This document shows positions 44,798 to 53,219 of a stretch of 64,000 nucleotides of DNA, one piece after another. A program made the position numbers and the translations under genes. Position 1 is the first letter of the stretch; every line of letters starts with the position of its first letter. The stretch is from JBEIHX01 sp040381075 (GTDB lineage: Bacteria; Pseudomonadota; Alphaproteobacteria; Caulobacterales; Aquidulcibacteraceae). The notes beneath the pieces were generated by a model that did no database searches, was not told the origin of the DNA, and saw only the letters and a list, made by a program, of their open reading frames with translations. Location: the NCBI GenBank assembly GCA_040381075.1, contig JBEIHX010000003.1:89068-153067 (forward strand). Direction: 5' to 3'.

Positions 44798-45940
44798 TTA
44801 CTCCGCCGCGATACGTTGCAGGGCGTCGGTGCGGGTGTTGAAGTTGATGGTCTGCAGGAAGCGGATGCCCTGTTCAGCGATGTCATCGCCGACCATATGG
44901 TCGCCTTCCTGTTCGAACTCCGCGAAGTTCACGTACATCGCGTAGAACGCCTTTGTCCGGTCGGTGATGATGTTGGCGTTCCACAGGGTTTTGACGAGAA
45001 CCCGGAAGATGTTGGTCGCTTCCTTCATGCGCTCACGGCGCTCATGGTCGGTCGCGACTTTCTGGAACTCTTCCATGACTTTCATCGGGTCGAGCCCGAA
45101 GCGGGCGTAGATCTCGCTCATCTGGTGGGGCGCAACCAGGTTGAACAGAAGGGTCTGGAAGCAGTGCGCCGCCCAGTCCTCAACGATCGCGTGTTCTTCC
45201 GGCGTCAGCTTCGGGATGGTGCGATCGGCCCAGATCTTTCCGAATTTGTGGTGGAAAGCCTCGTCCGTCATCACCAGCTGGGTCAGCTTGCGGGCGAGGG
45301 GATCGCGCCATTCATTGAAAATCGTCGCGAACGCGCCCATCGCAAGGCCTTCGATCAGCATCTGCATGCCGACGATCTTCTTGTAGACTTCCGGGGCGTG
45401 GACGATCTCGACCAGGAGACCCTTCAGGACTTCGCCGCACGGCAGCGGCGACCCCCAGCGCGACTTGATGTAGCGCGCGAAGGCGGTGACGTGGCGCGCT
45501 TCCTCGCGCGTTTGATTGGCGGCATATTCCTGGGCGCCGGCGTCCCGCAGCACGTGGCAGAGCGAAGCGGAGAGGTTCAGCGCGCCTTGTTCGCCATGCA
45601 GGATCGCAGACAGCTGCCAGCGCGCCATTTCATTCACGAAGGCGATCCGCTCTTTCGGCTTGTCGGCGAAGAAATCGCGGACGTAGTCGGTTTCCAGGGC
45701 CGGAACGAGGTAGTCCGGCATGATCTGGGTGTTCGCCATATCAAACGGCTCGTCGAAGTCGATGTACTTCTTGTCGAGCGGATCCCAGAAGTGATCGTGA
45801 GTGGCTGAGATGATCTTGTCGAACGCCGTCGAGCGCGTGGTGTGGCGGTCGACCGCCAGCATCGCGGCGAAGTCGGTCGGCGCCACCGCGTCGTAAATCT
45901 GGTCCTTCGTGATTTGATTGCCCAGGCCGCCATCCGCCAT
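44798..45940 (-). CDS. Ferritin-like diiron oxidase/oxygenase-type protein
   Basis: The 380-residue all-helical protein shows two diiron E-x-x-H pairs, TREEARHVTAF and TDEAFHHKFGK, and Glu-rich helices before each. This layout fits ferritin-like oxygenases (AurF- or ribonucleotide reductase R2-like) rather than iron-storage ferritin. The substrate is unknown. The ATG at 45940 is preferred to one four codons earlier because GGAG lies six bases before it. Two inverted repeats lie just upstream, suggesting dedicated regulation. Confidence 0.75.
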   Translation of the reverse strand: MADGGLGNQITKDQIYDAVAPTDFAAMLAVDRHTTRSTAFDKIISATHDHFWDPLDKKYIDFDEPFDMANTQIMPDYLVPALETDYVRDFFADKPKERIAFVNEMARWQLSAILHGEQGALNLSASLCHVLRDAGAQEYAANQTREEARHVTAFARYIKSRWGSPLPCGEVLKGLLVEIVHAPEVYKKIVGMQMLIEGLAMGAFATIFNEWRDPLARKLTQLVMTDEAFHHKFGKIWADRTIPKLTPEEHAIVEDWAAHCFQTLLFNLVAPHQMSEIYARFGLDPMKVMEEFQKVATDHERRERMKEATNIFRVLVKTLWNANIITDRTKAFYAMYVNFAEFEQEGDHMVGDDIAEQGIRFLQTINFNTRTDALQRIAAE

Positions 45941-45992
45941 GGTTGTCTCCATCTGTCGACGGCGCTGCAGGTCGCCGCGCCCTAGACCTCTA

Positions 45993-46006
45993 TAGGCTAC
46001 GGCCTA
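45993..46006. promoter_or_regulatory. Inverted repeat TAGGC-N4-GCCTA upstream of the diiron gene
   Basis: Five-base arms with a four-base spacer lie 53 bases before the start codon at 45940. The position is suitable for an operator or a promoter-proximal site. Confidence 0.4.
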
Positions 46007-46037
46007 ACCAATGACGCCTTTCGGATCAATGAAAAAA

Positions 46038-46051
46038 TGACGCTAGCGTCA
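46038..46051. promoter_or_regulatory. Perfect 14-base palindrome TGACGCTAGCGTCA upstream of the diiron gene
   Basis: The 14-base sequence is identical to its reverse complement and sits in an A+T-richer segment 98 bases before the start codon. Perfect palindromes of this length upstream of a gene are typical of dimeric repressor operators (for example TetR family). No regulator gene is adjacent. Confidence 0.55.
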
Positions 46052-46091
46052 CTTTAGTGCGCGCGGTGATCGCGGCGCATTCAAACCAGAC

Positions 46092-46100
46092 TGTGGATAA
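46092..46100 (-). promoter_or_regulatory. Single DnaA-box-like nonamer
   Basis: TGTGGATAA is the exact complement of the DnaA box TTATCCACA. Only one copy was seen, so it may reflect DnaA-linked regulation or chance, not an origin. Confidence 0.3.
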
Positions 46101-46612
46101 CTTCAATGAACCGCGCGATCGCCCGCGGAAAACGCCCTTCCTGTGCTCCCATTTCGCGCAAAACTTGTGTAAACTGCCCGTGACTATCGCAAAAAGATGG
46201 TCACAGCCCCAAGGCAGCGACCCGCGTCTGTCCTGTGTTTCCCTGTCATCGGGGGACGCGGGCCGCCGTCCCTGGGGGTGTTCGGTGGCTTCGCTGGGGA
46301 GCTTCCTTTGGGAGCCCTTTCGGGGAGCTTCCCTTGGGGGTGGAGCGGCCTGCGCGCGCCCAGCTTGGGCGAAGTTCCCGTGCGGCGCAGCCCGATTACC
46401 CCGAGTTCCTGTCACATCTGAAGCCCGAGGGTCGGGACCAGGTCGAGCCCCGGGTCAGGCTCCTTCTGAGGCTCAAGCCAGCGGCGCGGGTGTGGGCTTG
46501 ACGCTCGCCAGAGGCAGTCGGCGGAGGCAGTTGGCGGAGGCAGTTGGCGGAGGCAGTTGGCGGAGGCATTTGGCGTCTGCGGTCGGCGTCTGCGGGCGCG
46601 CCGCCCCGGCCC
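46101..46612. other. Gene-poor region between the diiron gene promoter and the antiporter gene
   Basis: These ~510 bases begin A+T-richer and become G+C-rich. The 13-base repeat lies at 46520-46571. I see no supported gene; an open frame on the plus strand from about 46057 has no family similarity or ribosome site. Confidence 0.5.
46520..46571. repeat. 13-base tandem repeat, four copies
   Basis: Four copies of GGCGGAGGCAGTT, the last with one change, follow a degenerate partial copy. They lie 42 bases beyond the 3' end of the antiporter gene, which is on the minus strand. Confidence 0.93.
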
Positions 46613-48493
46613 TCAGGCGCCCGCGGGGGGCTCCGCATCACTGATGGTCTGCATTGGGGCGGTTTGCCCGGGAGAGGTTTGCTTCGGCGCACGCGCCCCA
46701 TACAGCCGACGCGCCCGATCGCGGCGCATGCCGAGGAGGGGCTCCTCCGGCGTCTCGGAGCGCGCCTTGATCTCGGCCCTGAACTCATCGCGCTTTTCAT
46801 GGATCGACGCGATGACCAGTCCCATCGGCACGCCGATGTCGACCAGCAGCGCCTCGGAGAGCAGCAGGCTCGACTCCAGGGTTTCGGGCACGGCGTCTGA
46901 GGCGCCGGCTGCGTACAGCGCCGCGGCATGGCGTGCGTCGCGCGCCCGTGCAACGATCAGAAGGTCCGCGCGCAGCGCCCGGGCCTCAGCCACCACTGTC
47001 TCCACCGCCTTGGGCGCGTCCATCGTGACAACGAGCGCGCGCGCGTCGGCAAGATCGAGGCTCGCCAGGATCGAGGGGTTCTTGAGGTCGCCGAAATAGA
47101 CAGGTTTACCCTGGCGATGGGCGCGCGCCACTGTCTTGGCGTCGCTGTCGACGGCGATCCAATCGACGCCATGCTGGTCCAGCATCGATGCGATGACTGC
47201 GCCGACGCGGCCATAGCCCGCCACCACCACGCGCGGGGCAGCGGCGAGATCGCGCGGCACCTGCAGCGCCGGATCGACGCCATCCTGGCGTGTCGCGCGC
47301 ACGTCCAGGCGGGCGCCCAATTGAAACAGCGGGGGGATCAGCGCCATGGTGAGGGCCGCGACCATGGCCGCGTAGCCGGCCGCGGTCGCGCTCACCACCC
47401 CGCCGGCCAGCGCGGCGGTCAGGATGACAAAGCTGAACTCGCTGCCGGGTGCGAGGACGAGCGCGCTCTGGGCGGCTGGTCTCGCCGCCACGCCGATGGC
47501 CCGCGCCAGCAGGAAAATCACGAGCCCCTTGCCGCAGATCAGCCCGATGATGCCGCCAGTCACCCAGAGCGGGTTCGCCGCGATTGCTGCAAGGTCGATC
47601 GTCATGCCGATGGAGATCAGGAAGACGCCCAGCAGGAGGCCTTTGAACGGCTCGATCAGCACTTCGATCTGCCGGCGGTATTCCGTCTCGGCGAGCAGCA
47701 GCCCTGCGATGAGCGCGCCCAGCGCCATCGAGACGCCCGCCGCCGCCATGGCGACGCTCGCGCCAAGAACGACCAGCAGGCAGGCCGCCATGAACAGCTC
47801 CGGGCTGCGCGTTGCGGCGACGGAGCGAAACAGCGGGCGCAGCACCAGACGCCCCGCGGCGATCACGCCCACGATGGCGACCGCCGCCTGGCCAAGCGCC
47901 AGGGCGAGCGCAGATCCGGTGGCGCGCTGCGGGTCGGCGAGCATGGCGACTGCAAAGAGCACCGGCACCACGGCCAGATCCTGGAACAGCAGCGCCGAGA
48001 AGGTGGTCTTGCCGGACTGGCTGCCGAGTTTTCCGTTCTCAGACAGAACCTGCACGATGATGGCGGTGGAAGACATCGCCAGCGCAAGCCCGATGACGAT
48101 CGCTGATCCGGCAGGCTGGCCGGCCGCGAGCGCCACGCCGGCGATGAGCGCTGCGCAGCACAGCACCTGCAGGGCGCCGAAGCCGAACACGAGGCGGTGC
48201 ATCAGGCGCAGTCGCTCAAAACTGAGCTCCAGCCCGATCATGAACAGCAGCAGCACCACGCCAAGTTCAGCGACCTGGGCGATCATCTCCTTGTCGGCGA
48301 TGGTGATGTAGCTGAGGAACGGTGCGTCGCCCTGCAGCGCTCCCAGGCCGAACGGTCCCACCACCATGCCGATCAGCAGAAAGCCGAGCACGGGCGAGAG
48401 CTTCAGACGGTGAAAAACCGGAATGACGACGGCGGCGCTTGCCAGAACGATCAGCGCTTCCTTGAACATCCCAGGATCGACAGGTCCAGCCAT
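46613..48493 (-). CDS. Monovalent cation:proton antiporter (KefB/CPA2 type) with RCK domain
   Basis: The 626-residue protein has about twelve membrane helices (residues ~10-390) with LSPVLGFLLIGMVVGPFGLG, LLLFMIGLELSF, LAMSSTAIIVQVLSE and SALLFQDLAVVPVLF as in CPA2 exchangers. A TrkA-N/RCK domain follows (VVVAGYGRVGAVIASML, FGDLKNPSILASLDLADARALVV) and the C-terminus is a polar, Pro/Thr-rich tail. It should exchange K+ or Na+ for protons, gated by nucleotide binding; glutathione gating as in E. coli KefB cannot be assumed. The gene stands alone. Confidence 0.94.
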   Translation of the reverse strand: MAGPVDPGMFKEALIVLASAAVVIPVFHRLKLSPVLGFLLIGMVVGPFGLGALQGDAPFLSYITIADKEMIAQVAELGVVLLLFMIGLELSFERLRLMHRLVFGFGALQVLCCAALIAGVALAAGQPAGSAIVIGLALAMSSTAIIVQVLSENGKLGSQSGKTTFSALLFQDLAVVPVLFAVAMLADPQRATGSALALALGQAAVAIVGVIAAGRLVLRPLFRSVAATRSPELFMAACLLVVLGASVAMAAAGVSMALGALIAGLLLAETEYRRQIEVLIEPFKGLLLGVFLISIGMTIDLAAIAANPLWVTGGIIGLICGKGLVIFLLARAIGVAARPAAQSALVLAPGSEFSFVILTAALAGGVVSATAAGYAAMVAALTMALIPPLFQLGARLDVRATRQDGVDPALQVPRDLAAAPRVVVAGYGRVGAVIASMLDQHGVDWIAVDSDAKTVARAHRQGKPVYFGDLKNPSILASLDLADARALVVTMDAPKAVETVVAEARALRADLLIVARARDARHAAALYAAGASDAVPETLESSLLLSEALLVDIGVPMGLVIASIHEKRDEFRAEIKARSETPEEPLLGMRRDRARRLYGARAPKQTSPGQTAPMQTISDAEPPAGA

Positions 48494-48700
48494 CCCGCTA
48501 CCATGGGTTCATCGTGGCGGCTCTTCAAGCCTTCAGGCGCTTCGCCGGAGCGCGCGTCCTTCGGTTGCAGGCGTCCGTCGCGCGCGGGTGGAGCGCAGCG
48601 CCGTCCGCATTCGGATGGCGCTGCGCCATGGACCAGCCTGGCGTCTGACCCGCCGCGCAGGTGTGCGGGCGGTCGCCGCCAGGGCTGGCAGCATCGCCCG

Positions 48701-48748
48701 CCTGGGATCACGCCGGCCTGGGATCACGCCGGCCTGGGATCACGCCGG
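48701..48748. repeat. 16-base tandem repeat, three copies
   Basis: Three identical copies of CCTGGGATCACGCCGG lie between the MAPEG gene and the antiporter gene and directly abut a 22-base palindrome. Confidence 0.95.
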
Positions 48749-48770
48749 CCTGCGCGCCGCGGCGCGCAGG
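48749..48770. terminator. Perfect 22-base G+C palindrome, possible terminator stem of the MAPEG gene
   Basis: The sequence starts CCTGCGCGCC and is fully self-complementary over 22 bases. It begins 16 bases after the MAPEG stop on the minus strand, so it could form a stem in that transcript. There is no T-run, so intrinsic termination is uncertain. Confidence 0.4.
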
Positions 48771-48786
48771 CGCGGCTGACCGTGCG

Positions 48787-49182
48787 TCATCCGATCGGCA
48801 GGAGCTCGACGGCGATCACGCCCAGTCCGGCGATGGACGCAAGCCAGACGACAGTGCGCAGCCAGGGAACCCCGGCGACATAGACGGCGGCGTAGACGAG
48901 GCGCGCGACCACGAAGATCTGAGCGCCCAGGGCGGTTTCAGGGCCAGACCGTCCGGCCGCGTGGGCGACCAGAACCAGCGCCGCGAACAGCACCAGGTTC
49001 TCCAGCATGTTGCGATGCGCGCGAGCAGCCCGCCCGACCCATCCGGTCAGTTCGGGAAAGCCCTCGCGATTGCCGACCAGCGCAGGCAGGCCGATCTGGG
49101 CCGCCGCGCCCGGTATCACGATGAGCAGCTGCGCGAACGCGAGCAGGCATGCATAGACCAGCATCTGAAGATCGACTGCCAT
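48787..49182 (-). CDS. MAPEG family membrane protein
   Basis: The 131-residue protein has four hydrophobic segments and the MAPEG signature ARAHRNMLENLVLFAALVLVAH, with Arg-Ala-His-x-N-x-x-E. MAPEG proteins include glutathione S-transferases and eicosanoid enzymes; bacterial members are mostly uncharacterised. The ATG at 49182 is preceded by GGAGGAG, a strong ribosome site. It stands alone upstream of the antiporter gene. Confidence 0.9.
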   Translation of the reverse strand: MAVDLQMLVYACLLAFAQLLIVIPGAAAQIGLPALVGNREGFPELTGWVGRAARAHRNMLENLVLFAALVLVAHAAGRSGPETALGAQIFVVARLVYAAVYVAGVPWLRTVVWLASIAGLGVIAVELLPIG

Positions 49183-49528
49183 AAGCTCCTCCCAGCCAAA
49201 GCGCACGCCTCAACCGCTTCTCCCGCCCGGCTCTGTGACGCGTCCCCCTGGGACGTCTTGCCTCAGCGTCTGGGCGCCGTGCGCGGCAGGCGTGGTCCGC
49301 GCATCGTGGCTGCGCCTGCAGGCGGCGTCGAGCCTCTTCGCGCGCCGTCCCGACGGGCCGCGCCGCCGCGCAGCGCCTGGCGCAGGAGTCAACGAGGCGC
49401 TCGACGCCAGCCGCGGCGCGCGTGGGCGGCCGGGTGAGCGAGCGCCGACGCGGGCGCGGGGCCTGCCGGTTGCGGCGGCCGAAGTCTGGACGCAGTGTCG
49501 GCCGCGCGCTGGGCGCGCAGCCCCTGGC
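49183..49528. other. Intergenic region between MAPEG and thioredoxin-like genes
   Basis: The 346 G+C-rich bases between the MAPEG start and the end of the thioredoxin-like gene hold the promoter of the former. I see no gene, RNA or repeat that I can support. Confidence 0.45.
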
Positions 49529-50155
49529 TCAGCCCGCGATCGCCGCGGCGATCAGCGCCTTCGCTTCAGGGCTCGCCCAATCGGCTTCGCCGGCAAGTCG
49601 GGCGATTTCCTGGCCTGAGCGGTCGTAGAGGATCGTCGTCGGCACGCCGCGGGCCCGCGCCTCGAAGGGAATTTTGTAGCTCGGGTCGTGATAGAAGGAG
49701 AGGTCAGTCCCGCCGTGGCGCGCGAGGAAGTCCCTCGCGAAGGCCGCATCGCCTGCCTCATCCAGGCTGATCGCGATAATCTCGAACGGCTGACCCCTGT
49801 TGGCTGCTGCGAGCGCCCCGAGCGACGGCAGCTCGGCGACGCAGGGCGCGCACCAGGTCGCCCACAGGTTCACCATGATCACCTTGCCCCGGAAGTCGGC
49901 GAGCGTGCGGCTGCGCCCGGCCGCATCGGTGAAGGGCAGGTCCGGCTGCGCCGGCGGCGTGGGGATGACCTCAAGCTTGGCGAGGTCGCCCCTGGCGAAG
50001 CGTTGCAGTCCGCCAGCCGGCGCCGGGTTGCCGATCGCCTGAAAGAGGGCATAGACGATCGCCAGTGCGCCGAAGACGAGGGTGGTCGCCAGTCCGAGCT
50101 TGATCAGGGACGGCGGGCGGCGGGGCGGGGCGGTTGGCGGAACGGGCGAGGTCAT
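49529..50155 (-). CDS. TlpA/ResA-type membrane-anchored thiol-disulfide oxidoreductase
   Basis: The 208-residue protein has a Pro-rich cytoplasmic start, one membrane helix (LGLATTLVFGALAIVYALFQAIG) and a periplasmic thioredoxin domain with the active site WATWCAPC followed by VAELPSL, plus GVPTTILYDRSG with the cis-Pro. It reduces or oxidises periplasmic cysteines, for example in cytochrome c or CuA maturation. Its ATG overlaps the argH ATG on the other strand (shared CATG at 50153-50156). No Shine-Dalgarno is visible upstream. Confidence 0.9.
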   Translation of the reverse strand: MTSPVPPTAPPRRPPSLIKLGLATTLVFGALAIVYALFQAIGNPAPAGGLQRFARGDLAKLEVIPTPPAQPDLPFTDAAGRSRTLADFRGKVIMVNLWATWCAPCVAELPSLGALAAANRGQPFEIIAISLDEAGDAAFARDFLARHGGTDLSFYHDPSYKIPFEARARGVPTTILYDRSGQEIARLAGEADWASPEAKALIAAAIAG

Positions 50156-51569
50156 GACAGACAACAGATCTAGAAGCCCCGGCGGCGCCGGCAACGAGAT
50201 GTGGGGCGGGCGCTTCGAGGCCAAGCCGGATCTTGTCATGCAGCAGATCAACGCGTCGATCGACGTCGACCGGCGCCTGTGGCGCGAGGACATCGAGGGA
50301 TCGAAGGCGCATGCTGGCATGCTTGCCGCGCAGGGCGTGCTGACGGCCGCAGACGCGGCGAGCATCTGCGCCGGACTGGACGCCGTGGCGCGCGAGATCG
50401 AGGCCGGCGCGTTCGTCTTCGCCCGCGAGGACGAAGACATCCACATGGCGGTGGAAAAGCGTCTGAAGGCGCTGATCGGCGAACCGGCTGGCCGGCTGCA
50501 CACGGCCCGCTCGCGCAACGACCAGGTTGCGACCGACTTCAGATTATGGGTCAAGCGCGCCCTGGCCGGGGCCGATGACGGTCTCGCGGGCCTGTCGCGG
50601 GTGCTCGTGGCGCGCGCCGAGGCCCATGCCGATTGGGTGATGCCGGGCTTCACCCATTTGCAGACAGCCCAGCCGGTCACGCTTGGCCATCATCTGCTCG
50701 CCTATGTCGAAATGTTCCTGCGCGACCGCAACCGGCTCGCCGCCGCCATTGAGCATCTTGATGAGTGTCCCCTCGGGGCGGCCGCGCTGGCCGGAACGAG
50801 CTTTCCGATCGATCGCGCGGCGACAGCCGCGGCGCTCGGCTTCCAGCGCCCTACGGCCAACTCGATGGACAGCGTGGCGAGCCGCGATTTTGCGCTGGAG
50901 GCGCTGGGCGCGCTGGCGATCGCCGCCATGCATCTGTCCCGGCTGGCCGAGGAGATCGTCTTGTGGACCTCGCCGCAATTCGGTTTCGCGCGCCTCGCCG
51001 ATGCGTGGTCGACCGGTTCATCGATCATGCCGCAGAAGCGCAATCCCGACGCGGCCGAGCTGATCCGCGCCAAGGCGGCGCGCATCGCCGCGAACCAGCA
51101 GGCCCTGCTCTCGATCATGAAAGCGCTCCCGTTGACCTACGCCAAGGATCTTCAAGACGACAAGACGCTCACCTTCGACGCCTTCGATGCGTTTGCGCTC
51201 GCGGTTGCGGCGATGCGCGGCATGATGGAAACCATCGCGTTCGACCGCCAGCGCCTCGAGCTGGCCGCCGCATTTGGATATGCAACCGCCACCGACCTCG
51301 CCGACTGGCTCGTGCGCACGCTCGCCATGCCCTTTCGTGACGCCCACCACGTGGTCGGCGCAGTGGTGAAGCGGGCCGAGGCGATCGGGGTGAGCGACCT
51401 GGCGCGGCTGCCGCTGGCCGAGGCCCAGGCGATCGAGCCGCGCATCACCCAGGCCGGGCTTGATGCATTGACGCTGGCGCGGTCAGTGGAGAGCCGTGCT
51501 AGCTATGGCGGCGCAGCGCCGGCCCAGGTGCGCGCCCAGATCGCGCGGTTGAAGGAGAAACTCGCATGA
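50154..51569 (+). CDS. argH: Argininosuccinate lyase
   Basis: The 471-residue enzyme splits argininosuccinate into arginine and fumarate, the last step of arginine synthesis. It shows MWGGRFEAKPD, ARSRNDQVATDFRLW and the fumarase-superfamily signature GSSIMPQKRNPDAAELIR. The ATG at 50154 gives the short N-terminal extension seen in alphaproteobacterial ArgH; the ATG at 50199 (MWGGRF) is an alternative. The stop overlaps the lptM-like start by four bases, making argH, lptM-like and lysA a likely unit. Confidence 0.97.
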   Translation: MTDNRSRSPGGAGNEMWGGRFEAKPDLVMQQINASIDVDRRLWREDIEGSKAHAGMLAAQGVLTAADAASICAGLDAVAREIEAGAFVFAREDEDIHMAVEKRLKALIGEPAGRLHTARSRNDQVATDFRLWVKRALAGADDGLAGLSRVLVARAEAHADWVMPGFTHLQTAQPVTLGHHLLAYVEMFLRDRNRLAAAIEHLDECPLGAAALAGTSFPIDRAATAAALGFQRPTANSMDSVASRDFALEALGALAIAAMHLSRLAEEIVLWTSPQFGFARLADAWSTGSSIMPQKRNPDAAELIRAKAARIAANQQALLSIMKALPLTYAKDLQDDKTLTFDAFDAFALAVAAMRGMMETIAFDRQRLELAAAFGYATATDLADWLVRTLAMPFRDAHHVVGAVVKRAEAIGVSDLARLPLAEAQAIEPRITQAGLDALTLARSVESRASYGGAAPAQVRAQIARLKEKLA

Positions 51570-51775
51570 AACTGTTGAGCGCACTCGTGTGTGGCGCGCT
51601 GGTCGCCGGCTGCGGCCTGCGCGGCGATCTGGAGCGCGCGCCGCCGCTTTGGGGAGAGGCTGCGAAGGCCGACTACCAACGCGAGCAGGCCAAGACGCCG
51701 CCGCAGACGCCAAAGCAGGGCGAGGCTGCCACGTCTGACGCACAAAAGACGGATGAACAGAAGACGACGCCTTAG
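51566..51775 (+). CDS. lptM: Small LptM/YifL-like lipoprotein
   Basis: The 69-residue protein has a lipoprotein signal with lipobox LVAGC (Cys16) followed by GLRGDLERAPPLWGE, matching the short LptM (YifL) family that supports assembly of the LptDE lipopolysaccharide translocon in E. coli. The remainder is a polar Gln/Lys/Thr-rich tail. It overlaps argH (ATGA) and precedes lysA by 26 bases; this argH-lptM-lysA order recurs in proteobacteria. Function in this organism is by homology only. Confidence 0.85.
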   Translation: MKLLSALVCGALVAGCGLRGDLERAPPLWGEAAKADYQREQAKTPPQTPKQGEAATSDAQKTDEQKTTP

Positions 51776-51801
51776 CGCGCGCCCCGAAAGACATCCCGCC
51801 G

Positions 51802-53088
51802 ATGCGCCATTTCGATTATCGCGAGTCCGTTCTCACGGCGGAAGATGTGCCGCTCACCCGAATTGCGGAGGAGGTCGGCACGCCCGTCTACGTCTATGCG
51901 GCGGCCACGCTTGAGCGACACTTCCGGGTGCTCGACGACGCCCTCGCCGGCGCCCTCGGGGCCACCCCGCGCCTGATTGCCTACGCCGTGAAGGCCAACT
52001 CCAATCTCGGGGTGATCGCGACACTGGCGCGCCTTGGGGCTGGAGCTGACGTGGTGTCGCAGGGCGAACTCGAGCGCGCGCTGCGCGCCGGGACCCCGGC
52101 GGATCGGATCGTGTTCTCCGGCGTTGGCAAGACCGAGGAGGAGCTGGGTGCGGCGCTGCGCGCCGGCATCTCTCAGATCAATGTGGAGAGCGAACGGGAG
52201 TTGCGCCTGCTCGATCGCCTCGCCTGTGCGATGGGCCGGCGCCAGGCGATCGTCTTCCGGGTCAATCCGGATGTCGCCGCCGGCGGCCACGCCAAGATCT
52301 CGACCGGCAAGAAGGAAAACAAGTTCGGGGTGAGTCTCGCAGAGGCGGAGGCCCTGTACGCTGAGGCCGCAGGCATGGCGGGCGTCGAGCCGGTCGGGCT
52401 CGCGGTCCACATCGGCAGCCAGATCGTGGACTTCGCCCCGCTCGAGCAGGCCTACGCCACGCTGGCGGGTGCTGTGGCCCGTCTGCGCGCGCGCGGGCTC
52501 AGCGTCAGCCGGCTCGATCTCGGCGGTGGTCTGGGAGCGCCCTATGAGCGCAGCGCCGCCGCCCCAGACCTGGACGCCTACGCCGCCATGGTGGCGCGCG
52601 TGGTCGGCGGCCTCAACGTCGCGCTGACCTTCGAACCGGGCCGCCTGATCGCTGGCAACGCCGGGCTGCTGCTGGCGCGGGTGATCGATGTGAAGGCGTC
52701 TGGCGCACGCTCCTTCCTGGTCCTGGACGCTGGCATGAATGATCTGATGCGCCCCGCCCTGTACGACGCCTGGCATGACCTGATCCCCGTGATCGAGCCG
52801 CGCGCCGACGCGGCGCTGGCGCCGATGGACGTGGTCGGACCAATCTGCGAGACGGGCGACACCTTTGCCGTCCAGCGCGACCTGCCGCCTCTCGCGCCGG
52901 GCGATCTGGTGGCGATCATGACCGCCGGCGCCTATGGGTCGGCGATGTCCTCCCTCTACAACACCCGGCCCCTGACCCCCGAGGTGATGGTCTCCGGGGC
53001 GCGGTACGCCGTGGTGCGCGCGCGCCCCAGCATTGATGACATTCTGCGCCTTGAGAGCGCCCCGGACTGGCTGGCCGCCGGCCCCTGA
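51802..53088 (+). CDS. lysA: Diaminopimelate decarboxylase
   Basis: The 428-residue PLP enzyme makes L-lysine from meso-diaminopimelate. Lys64 in AYAVKANSN is the PLP lysine. HIGSQIVD, LDLGGGLGAPY and FEPGRLIAGNAG bind the cofactor phosphate, and CETGDTF and AYGSAMSSLYNTRP complete the active site. Length is typical. With dapE nearby it links the window to the lysine/peptidoglycan precursor pathway. The stop codon lies within the first unit of an 11-base repeat. Confidence 0.97.
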   Translation: MRHFDYRESVLTAEDVPLTRIAEEVGTPVYVYAAATLERHFRVLDDALAGALGATPRLIAYAVKANSNLGVIATLARLGAGADVVSQGELERALRAGTPADRIVFSGVGKTEEELGAALRAGISQINVESERELRLLDRLACAMGRRQAIVFRVNPDVAAGGHAKISTGKKENKFGVSLAEAEALYAEAAGMAGVEPVGLAVHIGSQIVDFAPLEQAYATLAGAVARLRARGLSVSRLDLGGGLGAPYERSAAAPDLDAYAAMVARVVGGLNVALTFEPGRLIAGNAGLLLARVIDVKASGARSFLVLDAGMNDLMRPALYDAWHDLIPVIEPRADAALAPMDVVGPICETGDTFAVQRDLPPLAPGDLVAIMTAGAYGSAMSSLYNTRPLTPEVMVSGARYAVVRARPSIDDILRLESAPDWLAAGP

Positions 53089-53123
53089 GCGGCCCCTGAG
53101 CGGCCCCTGAGCGGCCCCTGAGC
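53080..53123. repeat. 11-base tandem repeat spanning the lysA stop codon, four copies
   Basis: Four perfect copies of GGCCCCTGAGC begin inside the last codons of lysA; the first copy supplies the TGA stop. The remaining copies lie in the 131-base gap before the TIGR02302 gene. Confidence 0.96.
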
Positions 53124-53219
53124 GGCGCGCGCCCGCGCCGGCGGCCAGCGCTGCAGCCCAGGGCCGCAAACTGGCCGTTTTCATGGGCTCTGTGGCGGGC
53201 GCAGTGATAGGGTGATGCG

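Noticed and set aside
46092..46100. Replication origin
   Set aside because: Only one DnaA-box-like nonamer is present, with no origin-type gene neighbours.
46057..46644. Plus-strand open frame of 195 codons between the diiron and antiporter genes
   Set aside because: It runs through the 13-base repeat, overlaps the antiporter end and has low-complexity composition.
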